Shown one piece after another: positions 44,800 to 53,517 of a DNA stretch of 64,000 bases (its first letter is position 1; each line of letters opens with the position of its first letter). The stretch comes from Streptococcus cuniculi (GTDB lineage: Bacteria; Bacillota; Bacilli; Lactobacillales; Streptococcaceae): contig NZ_MSJM01000006.1 in the NCBI RefSeq assembly GCF_001921845.1, positions 118,606 through 182,605 on the forward strand, in the 5' to 3' direction. Both the position numbers and the translations under genes were made by a program. The notes below the pieces were generated by a model. The model was not told the origin of the DNA and did not search any database. It worked only from the letters and a program-made list of their open reading frames with translations.

Positions 44800-46770
44800 A
44801 TGTCACACTTATCAGTCAACGCGATTCGTTTCCTTGGTATTGACGCCATTGAAAAATCGAAATCAGGTCACCCAGGAGCGGTGATGGGACAAGCTCCAAT
44901 GGCCTACAGCCTATTTACCAAGCATATGCGCATCAATCCAGCCCATCCACGCTGGGTTAACCGTGACCGTTTTGTCTTGTCAACTGGTCATGGCTCTATG
45001 TTGATTTATGCTCTTCTACATCTATCAGGTTTTGAAGAAGTCAGCATGGACGAAATCAAGAATTTCCGCCAATGGGGTTCTAAAACACCAGGTCACCCTG
45101 AGTTTGGCCATACTGCTGGTGTAGATGTTACCACCGGTCCTCTTGGTCAAGGGATTTCAACCGCAGTCGGTTTGGCTCAAGCAGAACGCTTCATGGCCGC
45201 AAAATACAACAAAGATGGCTATCCAATTTTTGACCACTATACCTATGTTATCTGTGGAGACGGAGACTTGATGGAGGGTGTGTCTGCTGAAGCAGCTTCC
45301 TATGCTGGTCTGCAACAGTTGGATAAATTGATTGTCTTGTATGATTCAAATGATATCTGTTTGGATGGTGGGACAGATGATGCCTTAACAGAGGACGTTC
45401 GTGCTCGTTACGAAGCCTATGGTTGGCATACAGAGTTTGTCGCTGACGGAACAGATGTGGCTGCTATTGATCAAGCGATTCAGTCTGCAAAAGCTGCTGG
45501 TAAACCTTCTCTTATCGAAGTGAAAACTGTCATCGGACATGGTTCTCCAAATAAACAAGGAACAAATGCTGTGCACGGTGCCCCACTTGGAGCAGAAGAA
45601 GCAGAAGCAACACGCAAGGCCTTGGACTGGAACTATGCCCCATTTGAAGTCCCAGCAGAAGTTTATGCAGATTTCAAAGAAAAAGTTACGGATCGTGGTC
45701 AAGCGTCTTATGCAGCATGGGAAAAATTGGTCGCAGACTACAAAGCAGCTTATCCAGAGTTAGCAGAAGAAGTGAGTGCTGTCTTAGAAGGTCGTGATGC
45801 GGTAGAATTGAAACCAAGTGATTTCCCGACACCAGAGACAGGCTTCTCACAAGCAACCCGTAATTCAAGTCAAGATGCAATTAATGCAGCAGCGGCAGTT
45901 CTCCCACATTTCTTTGGTGGTTCTGCAGACTTGTCTCATTCAAATATGACCTTCATCAAGGGTGAAGGCTTGCAAGATGCGGCGCATCCATTGAATCGAA
46001 ATATCCAATTTGGTGTGCGTGAATTTGCGATGGGAGCTATCTTAAATGGTATGGCGCTCCACAGCAATCTTCGTGTCTATGGTGGTACCTTCATGGTCTT
46101 CTCTGATTACGTGAAGGCAGCGATTCGCTTGTCAGCCCTTCAAGGACTTCCAGTGACCTATGTCTTTACTCATGACTCCATTGCAGTTGGAGAAGACGGT
46201 CCAACTCATGAACCAATCGAGCACTTGGCAGGACTTCGTGCGATGCCAAACGTGAATGTCTTCCGCCCAGCAGATGCGCGTGAGACACAAGCTGCTTGGT
46301 ATTTAGCTTTAACAAGCCCATCTACACCATCTGTCTTGGCCTTGACCCGTCAAAACTTGACTGTGGAAGAAGGAACAGACTTTGATAAGGTAGCAAAAGG
46401 TGCGTATGTGGTCTATGAAGAAGCAGGATTTGACACTATTCTTCTTGCATCAGGTTCAGAAGTCAACTTGGCAGTTACAGCTGCTAAACAGCTTGCAGCA
46501 GAAGGCATCAAGGTTCGTGTGGTCAGCGTACCGTCAACAGAACTCTTTGATGCGCAAGACGCAGCCTACAAGGAAGAAATCTTACCAAATGCTATTCGCC
46601 GTCGTGTAGCCATTGAAATGGGTGCCACTCAAAGCTGGTACAAATATGTCGGCCTAGACGGTGCGGTGCTTGGTATTGATACCTTTGGAGCGTCAGCACC
46701 AGCAGCTAAAGTCATTGAAGAATATGGCTTTACCGTTGAAAATGTCGTGAAAACAGTCAAAGGATTGTAA
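44800..46770 (+). CDS. tkt: Transketolase
   Basis: TPP-dependent enzyme of 656 residues that moves two-carbon units between pentose, triose, tetrose and hexose phosphates. Landmarks are KSGHPGAVMG, VTTGPLGQGIS, the TPP motif GDGDLMEGVS, and the pyrimidine-domain stretch THDSIAVGEDGPTHEPIE. An AGGAGG ribosome site precedes the ATG. In pneumococcus a transketolase follows ulaG directly; here the xfp-PTS-dehydrogenase block lies between them. Confidence 0.97.
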   Translation: MSHLSVNAIRFLGIDAIEKSKSGHPGAVMGQAPMAYSLFTKHMRINPAHPRWVNRDRFVLSTGHGSMLIYALLHLSGFEEVSMDEIKNFRQWGSKTPGHPEFGHTAGVDVTTGPLGQGISTAVGLAQAERFMAAKYNKDGYPIFDHYTYVICGDGDLMEGVSAEAASYAGLQQLDKLIVLYDSNDICLDGGTDDALTEDVRARYEAYGWHTEFVADGTDVAAIDQAIQSAKAAGKPSLIEVKTVIGHGSPNKQGTNAVHGAPLGAEEAEATRKALDWNYAPFEVPAEVYADFKEKVTDRGQASYAAWEKLVADYKAAYPELAEEVSAVLEGRDAVELKPSDFPTPETGFSQATRNSSQDAINAAAAVLPHFFGGSADLSHSNMTFIKGEGLQDAAHPLNRNIQFGVREFAMGAILNGMALHSNLRVYGGTFMVFSDYVKAAIRLSALQGLPVTYVFTHDSIAVGEDGPTHEPIEHLAGLRAMPNVNVFRPADARETQAAWYLALTSPSTPSVLALTRQNLTVEEGTDFDKVAKGAYVVYEEAGFDTILLASGSEVNLAVTAAKQLAAEGIKVRVVSVPSTELFDAQDAAYKEEILPNAIRRRVAIEMGATQSWYKYVGLDGAVLGIDTFGASAPAAKVIEEYGFTVENVVKTVKGL

Positions 46771-46793
46771 GATATACGATTCAAAATAAGATG

Positions 46794-46820
46794 AAAGACA
46801 GTCGAATGGCTGTCTTTTTT
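46794..46820 (+). terminator. tkt terminator
   Basis: AAAGACAGTC-GAAT-GGCTGTCTTT stem with one T-G pair, followed by further T residues. Confidence 0.9.
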
Positions 46821-46939
46821 TAACCACAAAGAATCAAAAAACTTTCATGACATGATAAAATAAAAGAAAATAATTTCAAAACAGACCGACAGGTTGAACT
46901 TATGGACATATCTTGCAAGCGGTTCAAAAAATCGTGTCC

Positions 46940-46968
46940 TTAAGTTTAAAGCGCTTCCGTTTTATAAT
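46940..46968 (+). promoter_or_regulatory. Promoter of the sorbitol operon
   Basis: TTAAGT (46940-46945), 17 bases, TATAAT (46963-46968). A cre-like core AAAGCGCTTCC lies in the spacer, and a second cre-like sequence TGCAAGCGGTTCA lies just upstream near 46914-46926. The weak -35 fits dependence on the GutR-type activator. Confidence 0.65.
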
Positions 46969-46981
46969 GAGTGTGTAGTCA

Positions 46982-47045
46982 ATACTCAAAGAAAATCAAT
47001 ATCAGACAGGTAAACGAAGACTGATCGGGATTTTCAAAGGGAATA
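46982..47045. repeat. Short BOX-like remnant in the sorbitol operon leader
   Basis: A 64-bp segment beginning ATACTCAAAGAAAATC and ending GATTTTCAAAGGGAATA. Its ends are inversely related (GAAAATC/GATTTTC) and resemble BOX termini. It lies between the promoter and the first ribosome site, so it would form part of the mRNA leader. Confidence 0.35.
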
Positions 47046-47067
47046 AAAGATAACGGAGGTTGAAAAA

Positions 47068-47868
47068 ATGTCGGATTGGTTAACGATTCGTGACAAGGTG
47101 TACATAGTGACAGGCGGAAGCTCAGGGATTGGGCTTGCGATTGTCAAAGGCTTGTTGGAACAAGGGGCAAAGGTCGCAAACTTCGATATTCGTGACTCAG
47201 ATGTGAGCCATGAGAATTTGTTGTTTGTGGAAACTAACGTGACCAGTCATCAAGCGGTCAAAGAAGCGGTTGCTAAGGTAGTCGCACATTTTGGTACCGT
47301 AGATGGTTTGGTCAATAATGCAGGAATCAATATTCCAAGCCTCCTGGTCGATGTGGCTGAAGAAGCTGGACAATATGAGCTAAATGAAGAAAAATTTGAC
47401 AAGATGGTCAATATCAACTTCAAGGGCTTGTTCTTTGTATCGCAAGAAGTTGCCCGTATCCTTGCAGCGAAAAAATCAGGTGTCATCATCAACATGGCTT
47501 CAGAAGCAGGTTTAGAAGGTAGCGAAGGACAGAGTATCTATGCTGCGACAAAGGGTGCGGTTTATTCTCTCACTCGTTCATGGGCAAAAGAACTGGCCAA
47601 ACACGGTATTCGTGTGGTGGGTATTGCCCCAGGAATCATGGAAGCAACTGGACTGCGTACTCTTTCTTATGAAGAAGCTCTTGCCTATACACGTGGAAAA
47701 ACGGTTGAGGAATTACGCGCAGGTTACAGCAACACCAGTACCATTCCATTGGGACGCAGCGGTCGCTTGAGCGAAGTGGCAGACTTGGTATGCTATTACT
47801 TATCTGATCGTGCAAGCTATATCACGGGTGTCACCACAAACGTAGCAGGCGGAAAAACAAGAGGATAA
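47068..47868 (+). CDS. srlD: Sorbitol-6-phosphate 2-dehydrogenase (SDR family)
   Basis: Cytoplasmic short-chain dehydrogenase of 266 residues that oxidises sorbitol 6-phosphate to fructose 6-phosphate with NAD. The cofactor motif GGSSGIG (about 13-19), NNAG stretch and catalytic Tyr-x3-Lys (YAATK) are present. It is the first gene of the glucitol set (SDR, GutR, GutM, IIC, IIBC, IIA). An ACGGAGG ribosome site lies upstream. Confidence 0.92.
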   Translation: MSDWLTIRDKVYIVTGGSSGIGLAIVKGLLEQGAKVANFDIRDSDVSHENLLFVETNVTSHQAVKEAVAKVVAHFGTVDGLVNNAGINIPSLLVDVAEEAGQYELNEEKFDKMVNINFKGLFFVSQEVARILAAKKSGVIINMASEAGLEGSEGQSIYAATKGAVYSLTRSWAKELAKHGIRVVGIAPGIMEATGLRTLSYEEALAYTRGKTVEELRAGYSNTSTIPLGRSGRLSEVADLVCYYLSDRASYITGVTTNVAGGKTRG

Positions 47869-47878
47869 AAGAGGGATT

Positions 47879-49714
47879 ATGAGTCTAGAATTAAATAAAA
47901 AGGCATTATTATATCAATTATCATCTCATGCAAGTGTTAGCTATGAGGTGCTAAGTGACCGTCTTCAATGTTCTAGACGTACCCTTAAACTACTGATTGA
48001 ATCACTATTATATAGCTACGATCATATCTTTTCGATACAAGAAGTAGGGGGTAAGCTATCGCTTAGGATTCATGATGAAGAGGCCTTTAAGGTCTTGGTC
48101 ACAGAGGACTTGCTCCTTTCTACAGATTTGAATTCTTTCCATAAACGCCAGGCAATCTTCTTTCGGATTCTCTTAGAGGCAGATGGCTATGTGTCAGCAG
48201 ATACGATAGCAGACGAAGTCGGTATCAGTCGGCGCAGCCTAAGCCGCGACATCAACCGGATGAAAATGGTCTTGGAAACCTATCAGTTGAAATTGGTGTC
48301 TAAGACGGGTGTTGGTATCCAGCTGGTGGGGTCGGAGCTGGCGAAGCGCTTGCTCTATCTCTACGAGGTCATGGATTATTTGGAAACCAAGCTAGAGCTT
48401 CCCAAAGATCTCATGGAAACCTATACAGACTTTGTGCAGCATCATCGTTTTCCCATTGATGTCGAGCGAACCTTTCATTCGACCTTGCTTTTAACGGTGT
48501 TACGCCGTCATCATCCCTTGGACGAGGCGGACTTTACTTGGTTTACCAGCCAGCAATCCCTTGATTTGCCAGCTATTTTCTACGACATTTTATCGTACTT
48601 TATGGAGCGGCCATTGACCAAGGCAGAGCAGATATTTTTGACCTTTCCCATGCAGTTGGGGCTGCTTCCAGCAGAAATTGCGCGAATTGAAATTCTTGAA
48701 ATGGCAGAAACCATCCTGCGTCAGACGGTTCAGGAATTTGGCATCACTCTGGATATTCGTGAAAGCGGTCAGGTCTTGCAGCGGCATTTGGTCTACATGC
48801 TCAATCGTAGTGTCATGAAATGGCGATTTGAAGAAGTCAGTTTGCGGGAACAGTTGATTCAAAGCTCATTTTCAAAAATCGTGTCTCAATTCTTTGTCGA
48901 CCGTGTGGTGGAGATAACAGGAGTGGCTGTTTCCGAAAAAGAGGTGGTCCTCTTAGCAGCCTGGATGGAATTGCTCATGGCACGCAAAAGCAAGCCCTTA
49001 ATCGGTCGGGTTGCGGTCATTACGCAGTCGGGACAATCTTTCAATTATCTGGTTGAAACGCAGATTCGTCAGATTTTTGGGGAGGCGGTGCAACTTGATT
49101 TTCTCGACTTTGTCAACCATCTTCCCTACGAAGAATTAAACAAGCACTACGACCTGATTTTCACGGATAATCTGATGTACAGCCAAACGCTCTTTCAGCC
49201 TTTCCTGTCTCTTTCGCTTGTGACTAAGGAGAATCAAGCCGAGCGGGAGGCCTTGGAGCGGACGGTTTTGGGACGGAAGATTGAGATGTATAGTCGTGTC
49301 ATCAATCTTGTCTTTGATGAGCAAGTGACCTACGAGGAAAATATTGAGAACTTACTGAAAGTGATGGAAAGTCAAGGCCTTATCTCAAGCGAAGCAGTTG
49401 AGAAATTGAAGGCCAAGGAAGCCAAAAATCCAGCCATTTCAGAAGACGGCTATGCCTTTCCGCATCTGACAGACGCCAGTCTGAATCAATTGATTGTGGT
49501 CGTAGCAGCGGATTTTCCATTTTCAGTGAAAACCAGAGCCGGGCAGAGCATTCGGGATTTCATTCTTCTATTTGTGCCGATGGAGTTGGATGATTTTAAT
49601 CAGGATTTACTCTTTAAAATCTTTGACAATACCTTCCGCATGAGTAGCGAAACCCATATCAAGGAACGGCTAGGATTGTCTCATTCGTCTGACACCATTC
49701 GTTTGAGCAAGTAA
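47879..49714 (+). CDS. gutR: PRD-containing regulator of the sorbitol operon
   Basis: BglG/MtlR-type activator of 611 residues. N-terminal helix-turn-helix domains (about 10-130; ADEVGISRRSLSRDINRM), PRD region (about 175-380), a divergent EIIB-like part and a C-terminal EIIA-like domain with His529 (GYAFPHLTD). Phosphorylation through the PTS would tune activity to sorbitol and preferred sugars. It lies 10 bases after srlD and 13 bases before gutM, so it is expressed within the operon it controls. Confidence 0.88.
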   Translation: MSLELNKKALLYQLSSHASVSYEVLSDRLQCSRRTLKLLIESLLYSYDHIFSIQEVGGKLSLRIHDEEAFKVLVTEDLLLSTDLNSFHKRQAIFFRILLEADGYVSADTIADEVGISRRSLSRDINRMKMVLETYQLKLVSKTGVGIQLVGSELAKRLLYLYEVMDYLETKLELPKDLMETYTDFVQHHRFPIDVERTFHSTLLLTVLRRHHPLDEADFTWFTSQQSLDLPAIFYDILSYFMERPLTKAEQIFLTFPMQLGLLPAEIARIEILEMAETILRQTVQEFGITLDIRESGQVLQRHLVYMLNRSVMKWRFEEVSLREQLIQSSFSKIVSQFFVDRVVEITGVAVSEKEVVLLAAWMELLMARKSKPLIGRVAVITQSGQSFNYLVETQIRQIFGEAVQLDFLDFVNHLPYEELNKHYDLIFTDNLMYSQTLFQPFLSLSLVTKENQAEREALERTVLGRKIEMYSRVINLVFDEQVTYEENIENLLKVMESQGLISSEAVEKLKAKEAKNPAISEDGYAFPHLTDASLNQLIVVVAADFPFSVKTRAGQSIRDFILLFVPMELDDFNQDLLFKIFDNTFRMSSETHIKERLGLSHSSDTIRLSK

Positions 49715-49727
49715 GAAAGGAATAACA

Positions 49728-50204
49728 ATGGATAGTGTGTATATCTTAGGGGCAGTTGTGATTGCGGCTTACATCTTCCAAATCATCTTTGGCTTGCGCC
49801 AAATCAAGCACTTCAATCAGACCTATTCAGAACTGAGAAAAAAAGGACGGGTGGCCATCGGTCGTAGGAGCGGTCGTATCAAGGCAGGCACCATTGTCAT
49901 GATGGCGGTGGATCAAAAAGGGCAGGTCCTTGACGCTCGTAGAATGCAGGGCGTAACGGTTGCAGCTCGTTTTAAGGAGATGCCAGACTATGTGGGGCAA
50001 GACATTCATTATCTGGATAGCTACAACCCTCTTGTGCGAAAAGAAAATAAACTATTACAAATCGCGATTGAAGATGCGCGGGAAGTATTTGTCCGGTCTG
50101 AAGCGGGTGAGTATCGAGATGTCCCAAAATTCGCCCCTGTCATGGACCTCGGCACTCGCTTAAAAATGCTTTCGGCACGAATCAAATTTCAATTAAAAAA
50201 ATAA
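49728..50204 (+). CDS. gutM: Glucitol operon activator protein GutM
   Basis: A 158-residue protein of the GutM/SrlM family. An N-terminal hydrophobic segment (about 4-22) is followed by a basic cytoplasmic part (KKGRVAIGRRSGRIKAGTIVM). GutM proteins act as accessory activators of sorbitol genes. It lies directly before the IIC gene, as in other streptococci and enterobacteria. Confidence 0.9.
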   Translation: MDSVYILGAVVIAAYIFQIIFGLRQIKHFNQTYSELRKKGRVAIGRRSGRIKAGTIVMMAVDQKGQVLDARRMQGVTVAARFKEMPDYVGQDIHYLDSYNPLVRKENKLLQIAIEDAREVFVRSEAGEYRDVPKFAPVMDLGTRLKMLSARIKFQLKK

Positions 50205-50229
50205 TAATCAATAAACAAAGGAGTTTATT

Positions 50230-50772
50230 ATGGAATATGTTGTAAAATTTGCTGAAGGGTTTATCAAACTCTTCCAATTGGGTGGCGAGACCTTCATTAG
50301 CTGGATGACAGGAATTGTTCCTGTGGTGCTCATGCTCTTGGTAGCCATGAATACGGTGATTGCGCTTCTTGGGGAAGAAAAAGTCCATCGCTTAGCACAG
50401 GTTTCTGCGAAAAATCCAGTCACTCGCTACATGATTTTGCCATTTATTTCCGCTTTTATGCTTGGAAATCCAATGGCCATCAGCATGGGACGCTTCTTGC
50501 CTGAATACTACAAACCAGGTTTTGTCGCAGCGCAAATGCAATTCTGCCATACCTCAAATGGGGTCTTCCCTCATATCAATCCGGGTGAATTGTTTGTCTA
50601 TCTCGGCATTGCAACAGGTATCCAAACGCTCGGTCTCAACCAGACAGAATTAGCCATCCGCTATCTATTGGTTGGTTTGGTGATGAACTTTATCGGTGGT
50701 TGGGTGACAGACTTTACAACTGCCTATGTTGCAAAACAACAAGGAATTACCCTTAAAAAGACATTTGACTAA
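50230..50772 (+). CDS. srlA: PTS glucitol/sorbitol IIC component
   Basis: Membrane protein of 180 residues forming the IIC2 half of the sorbitol transporter. [20 protein letters not shown] and [18 protein letters not shown] are family landmarks, with about four membrane segments. It works with the IIBC at 50790 and the IIA at 51864. An AAGGAG ribosome site lies upstream. Confidence 0.95.
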   Translation: MEYVVKFAEGFIKLFQLGGETFISWMTGIVPVVLMLLVAMNTVIALLGEEKVHRLAQVSAKNPVTRYMILPFISAFMLGNPMAISMGRFLPEYYKPGFVAAQMQFCHTSNGVFPHINPGELFVYLGIATGIQTLGLNQTELAIRYLLVGLVMNFIGGWVTDFTTAYVAKQQGITLKKTFD

Positions 50773-50789
50773 GAAAAGAGGATGAGACA

Positions 50790-51782
50790 ATGACATACAA
50801 GAGCATTAAAGTTGTAAAAGGTAGTGGCGGTTATGGTGGTCCCTTGGTGATTACCCCGACAGAAGAAAAGCACAAATTTATCTACATTACAGGTGGCGGT
50901 GAAAAGCCAGCCATTGTGGACAAGATTGCAGAATTGACAGGTATGGAGCCAGTCAATGGTTTTAAAACATCGATTCCAGATGAAGAAATTGCCCTTGCGA
51001 TTGTTGACTGTGGTGGAACGCTTCGCTGTGGTATTTATCCAAAGAAAGGTATTCCAACCATCAACGTGGTGCCAACAGGAAAAAGTGGTCCTTTGGCCCA
51101 ATACATCACCGAAGACATCTACGTATCAAATGTCGGTGTGGATCAGATTAGCTTGGCAGACGGTTCAGAAGCTGTTGCAGTAGCTCCTCAAGCAATTGAG
51201 GTCAAAAAGCCTAGCTATGATACCTCTAAAAAGATTACCGAGCAACGTGCTGAATCGAGCTTTATCGCCCGTATCGGTATGGGAGCTGGTAAGGTCGTTG
51301 CAACCTTTAACCAAGCAGCCCGTGAAGCGATTCAAGCCATGCTCAACACCATCTTGCCATTCATGGCCTTTGTATCTCTCTTAATCGGGATTATTCAAGG
51401 ATCAGGTGTCGGAAATTGGCTTGCAAAACTCATGGTACCACTCGCAGGAAATGTTTGGGGCTTGGTGATTATCGGATTTATCTGCTCACTTCCATTCCTC
51501 TCTCCACTCTTAGGCCCTGGTGCGGTTATCAGCCAAATCATCGGTACCTTGATCGGTGTGGAAATTGGAAAAGGAAATATCCCTCCACAAATGGCTCTTC
51601 CAGCGCTCTTTGCCATCAATACGCAAAATGGTTGTGACTTTATCCCGGTTGCCCTTGGCTTATCAGAGGCAGAAGCAGAAACCGTTGAGGTAGGGGTACC
51701 ATCTGTTCTCTACTCTCGTTTCTTGAACGGTGTGCCACGTGTGATTGTAGCTTGGTTGGCAAGTTTTGGTTTGTATAGCTAA
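50790..51782 (+). CDS. srlE: PTS glucitol/sorbitol IIBC component
   Basis: A 330-residue protein. The cytoplasmic IIB domain (about 1-160) has the likely phosphocysteine Cys74 ([10 protein letters not shown]), and a C-terminal membrane domain (about 180-325) supplies the other half of the channel; [13 protein letters not shown] and [21 protein letters not shown] are family landmarks. It takes phosphate from the IIA and phosphorylates sorbitol at C6 on entry. Confidence 0.95.
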   Translation: MTYKSIKVVKGSGGYGGPLVITPTEEKHKFIYITGGGEKPAIVDKIAELTGMEPVNGFKTSIPDEEIALAIVDCGGTLRCGIYPKKGIPTINVVPTGKSGPLAQYITEDIYVSNVGVDQISLADGSEAVAVAPQAIEVKKPSYDTSKKITEQRAESSFIARIGMGAGKVVATFNQAAREAIQAMLNTILPFMAFVSLLIGIIQGSGVGNWLAKLMVPLAGNVWGLVIIGFICSLPFLSPLLGPGAVISQIIGTLIGVEIGKGNIPPQMALPALFAINTQNGCDFIPVALGLSEAEAETVEVGVPSVLYSRFLNGVPRVIVAWLASFGLYS

Positions 51783-51863
51783 TACGCGTCAGCACTTGAC
51801 TTTATAGAAGATAGACTTTACAGTGAACGACAAATAATAGAATTAGAATAGGAAGATAGACGA

Positions 51864-52229
51864 ATGACAAAAATTTTTGAAACAAAGATTGTAAGTATCG
51901 GAGAACAGGCTCCAAACATGATTGAAGAAGCAAATATGCTCATTTTATTCGGGATGGAAGCGCCAGCTGATTTGGCTGATTACTGCTACAAGATTAGTAA
52001 CAAGGATTTGTCAGGGTCTATCGTCCCAGGTGTGCGCTTGGTCATTGACGGCGCAGTCTATCCCGTCACAGCAGTGGGGAATGTCGTGGAGCAAAATTTG
52101 TCAGCCCTAGGACACATTACCATTGCCTTTGATGGTTCTTGCGAAGGCTCTCTTCCAGGTACCCTCCATGTGGAAGCTGGAGAAATCCCTGCGCTCAAAG
52201 AAGGCAGCGTGATTGAATTGGTGGCCTAG
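51864..52229 (+). CDS. srlB: PTS glucitol/sorbitol IIA component
   Basis: Cytoplasmic 121-residue IIA protein of the glucitol family. APADLADYC, YPVTAVGNVVEQNL and LGHITIAFDG are conserved landmarks. At the position of E. coli His43, which I recall as the phosphorylated residue, this protein has Ile44 (DYCYKISNK); the only nearby conserved His is His84. The acceptor residue is therefore uncertain. It follows srlE after an 81-base gap. Confidence 0.92.
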   Translation: MTKIFETKIVSIGEQAPNMIEEANMLILFGMEAPADLADYCYKISNKDLSGSIVPGVRLVIDGAVYPVTAVGNVVEQNLSALGHITIAFDGSCEGSLPGTLHVEAGEIPALKEGSVIELVA

Positions 52230-52282
52230 CCATCAAACGTCACCTACTGCATGTCTCACAAACACTACCACAAAAGATAACA

Positions 52283-52318
52283 AGGCTGGACATTGTACCA
52301 GCCTCTATCTTGTTTTTT
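52283..52318 (+). terminator. Terminator after srlB
   Basis: AGGCTGG (52283-52289) pairs with CCAGCCT (52298-52304), followed by CTATCTTGTTTTTT. The distance to the T run suggests partial termination, allowing some read-through to the aldolase gene. Confidence 0.65.
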
Positions 52319-52342
52319 ATGTTATTTTGAAAGGAAAAAACG

Positions 52343-53011
52343 ATGAAACTACTATTAGATACTGCTAATCAGGAAAAAATCAAAGAGTATTTGACCTATC
52401 TGCCTGTGTCAGGTGTGACGACCAATCCCAGTATCCTCAAGAAAGAGGGGCAACTGGACTTTTTTGAACACATGAAAGGTATCCGCCGGTTGATTGGTTT
52501 TGAGCGGAGCCTCCATGTCCAAGTCGTTGCTCAAGATTATGAGGGAATGTTGGCCGATGCCCACCGTCTTATTGAAGGCATTGATGACCAAATCTTTATC
52601 AAGGTGCCTGTCACGAAGGCTGGACTACAGGTGATACAAACTCTTAAAAAAGCCAAGTTAGGGGTGACTGCGACGGCGATTTACACCGAAATGCAGGCTC
52701 TTTTAGCCCTTGAAAGCGGCGCAGATTTCCTAGCTCCCTATGTCAATCGTATTTCGGTCTTAAATGGGGATGCCACCTCACTCATTGCCCATGTTCAACA
52801 GGAAATTGAGCGCACTCAATCTTCCACTCAAATTCTAGCTGCGAGCTTCAAGCAGGTCGGACAGGTGTTGGATGCTGTCCATGCAGGAGCAGGCTTTGTC
52901 ACTCTAGGCACCGATGTCTTGGATCAATTGCTCGCCCACCCTTCCATTGACAAGGCAGTGGCGGATTTTGAAAGAGATTGGGACGAAGCGTTTGGGCGGA
53001 AACAGGTTTGA
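52343..53011 (+). CDS. Fructose-6-phosphate aldolase-type (TalC/FSA) aldolase, second copy
   Basis: A 222-residue FSA-family aldolase with Schiff-base Lys87 (IKVPVT), Gln60 (HVQVVA) and APYVNR, collinear with the protein at 10628-11296 but clearly diverged. Placed after the sorbitol PTS, it could split fructose 6-phosphate made by SrlD into dihydroxyacetone and glyceraldehyde 3-phosphate, or serve another ketose phosphate. A possible terminator separates it from srlB. A housekeeping transaldolase role is less likely given its small size. Confidence 0.9.
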   Translation: MKLLLDTANQEKIKEYLTYLPVSGVTTNPSILKKEGQLDFFEHMKGIRRLIGFERSLHVQVVAQDYEGMLADAHRLIEGIDDQIFIKVPVTKAGLQVIQTLKKAKLGVTATAIYTEMQALLALESGADFLAPYVNRISVLNGDATSLIAHVQQEIERTQSSTQILAASFKQVGQVLDAVHAGAGFVTLGTDVLDQLLAHPSIDKAVADFERDWDEAFGRKQV

Positions 53012-53176
53012 TGAATCCATAGGTCGGGCTAGTGTTGCCACGACCTTTTTTGTTTCACATTTTTTTGAACGTAGAACTAGGCGAAGAAAACGCACGTTCT
53101 ATCCCACTTGCTCTTTCTTGAAAGTTTAGTCTGAAAACCTTATAATGATAATAGAGAAAGAATGAGGAGAAAAGCG

Positions 53177-53482
53177 ATGCTGGAATCATGGTTGTGGCTG
53201 GCAGGAAGTGCCATCTTAAATGGGATTGACCATATCGGTAAAAAAGAAGTCCCAAATGTCCTTGAGTTGGATGTGGCGGAAGCCAAGAAACACTTGACGG
53301 ACATGGGCTTTCGTGTGAGTGCGGTCTTGGTCAAGCCCGAGCGCAAATACGCCAAGAAACGCAATGGCGAAGTGGTCGATTACGCTCCTTACTGGGTAGA
53401 GAAAAAAGGTTTGGTCAAGCTCTATTATGTAGATAAGGAAGTAGTGGAAGAAAGTAAGAAAATCGGCTTTTTCCACCGTTGA
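53177..53482 (+). CDS. Small PASTA-domain protein
   Basis: A 101-residue protein consisting of a short hydrophobic N-terminus (MLESWLWLAGSAIL) and one PASTA-like domain (about 24-93; PNVLELDVAEAKKHLTDMGFRV). PASTA domains usually bind peptidoglycan fragments at the C-terminus of Ser/Thr kinases or penicillin-binding proteins; here there is no kinase or transpeptidase. The start at 53177 has AGGAG 7 bases upstream; an upstream ATG overlaps that site. It lies 35 bases before a second PASTA protein. Confidence 0.8.
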   Translation: MLESWLWLAGSAILNGIDHIGKKEVPNVLELDVAEAKKHLTDMGFRVSAVLVKPERKYAKKRNGEVVDYAPYWVEKKGLVKLYYVDKEVVEESKKIGFFHR

Positions 53483-53517
53483 TACTGACGAGATAGACTA
53501 GGAAAAAGAGGTAGTAA

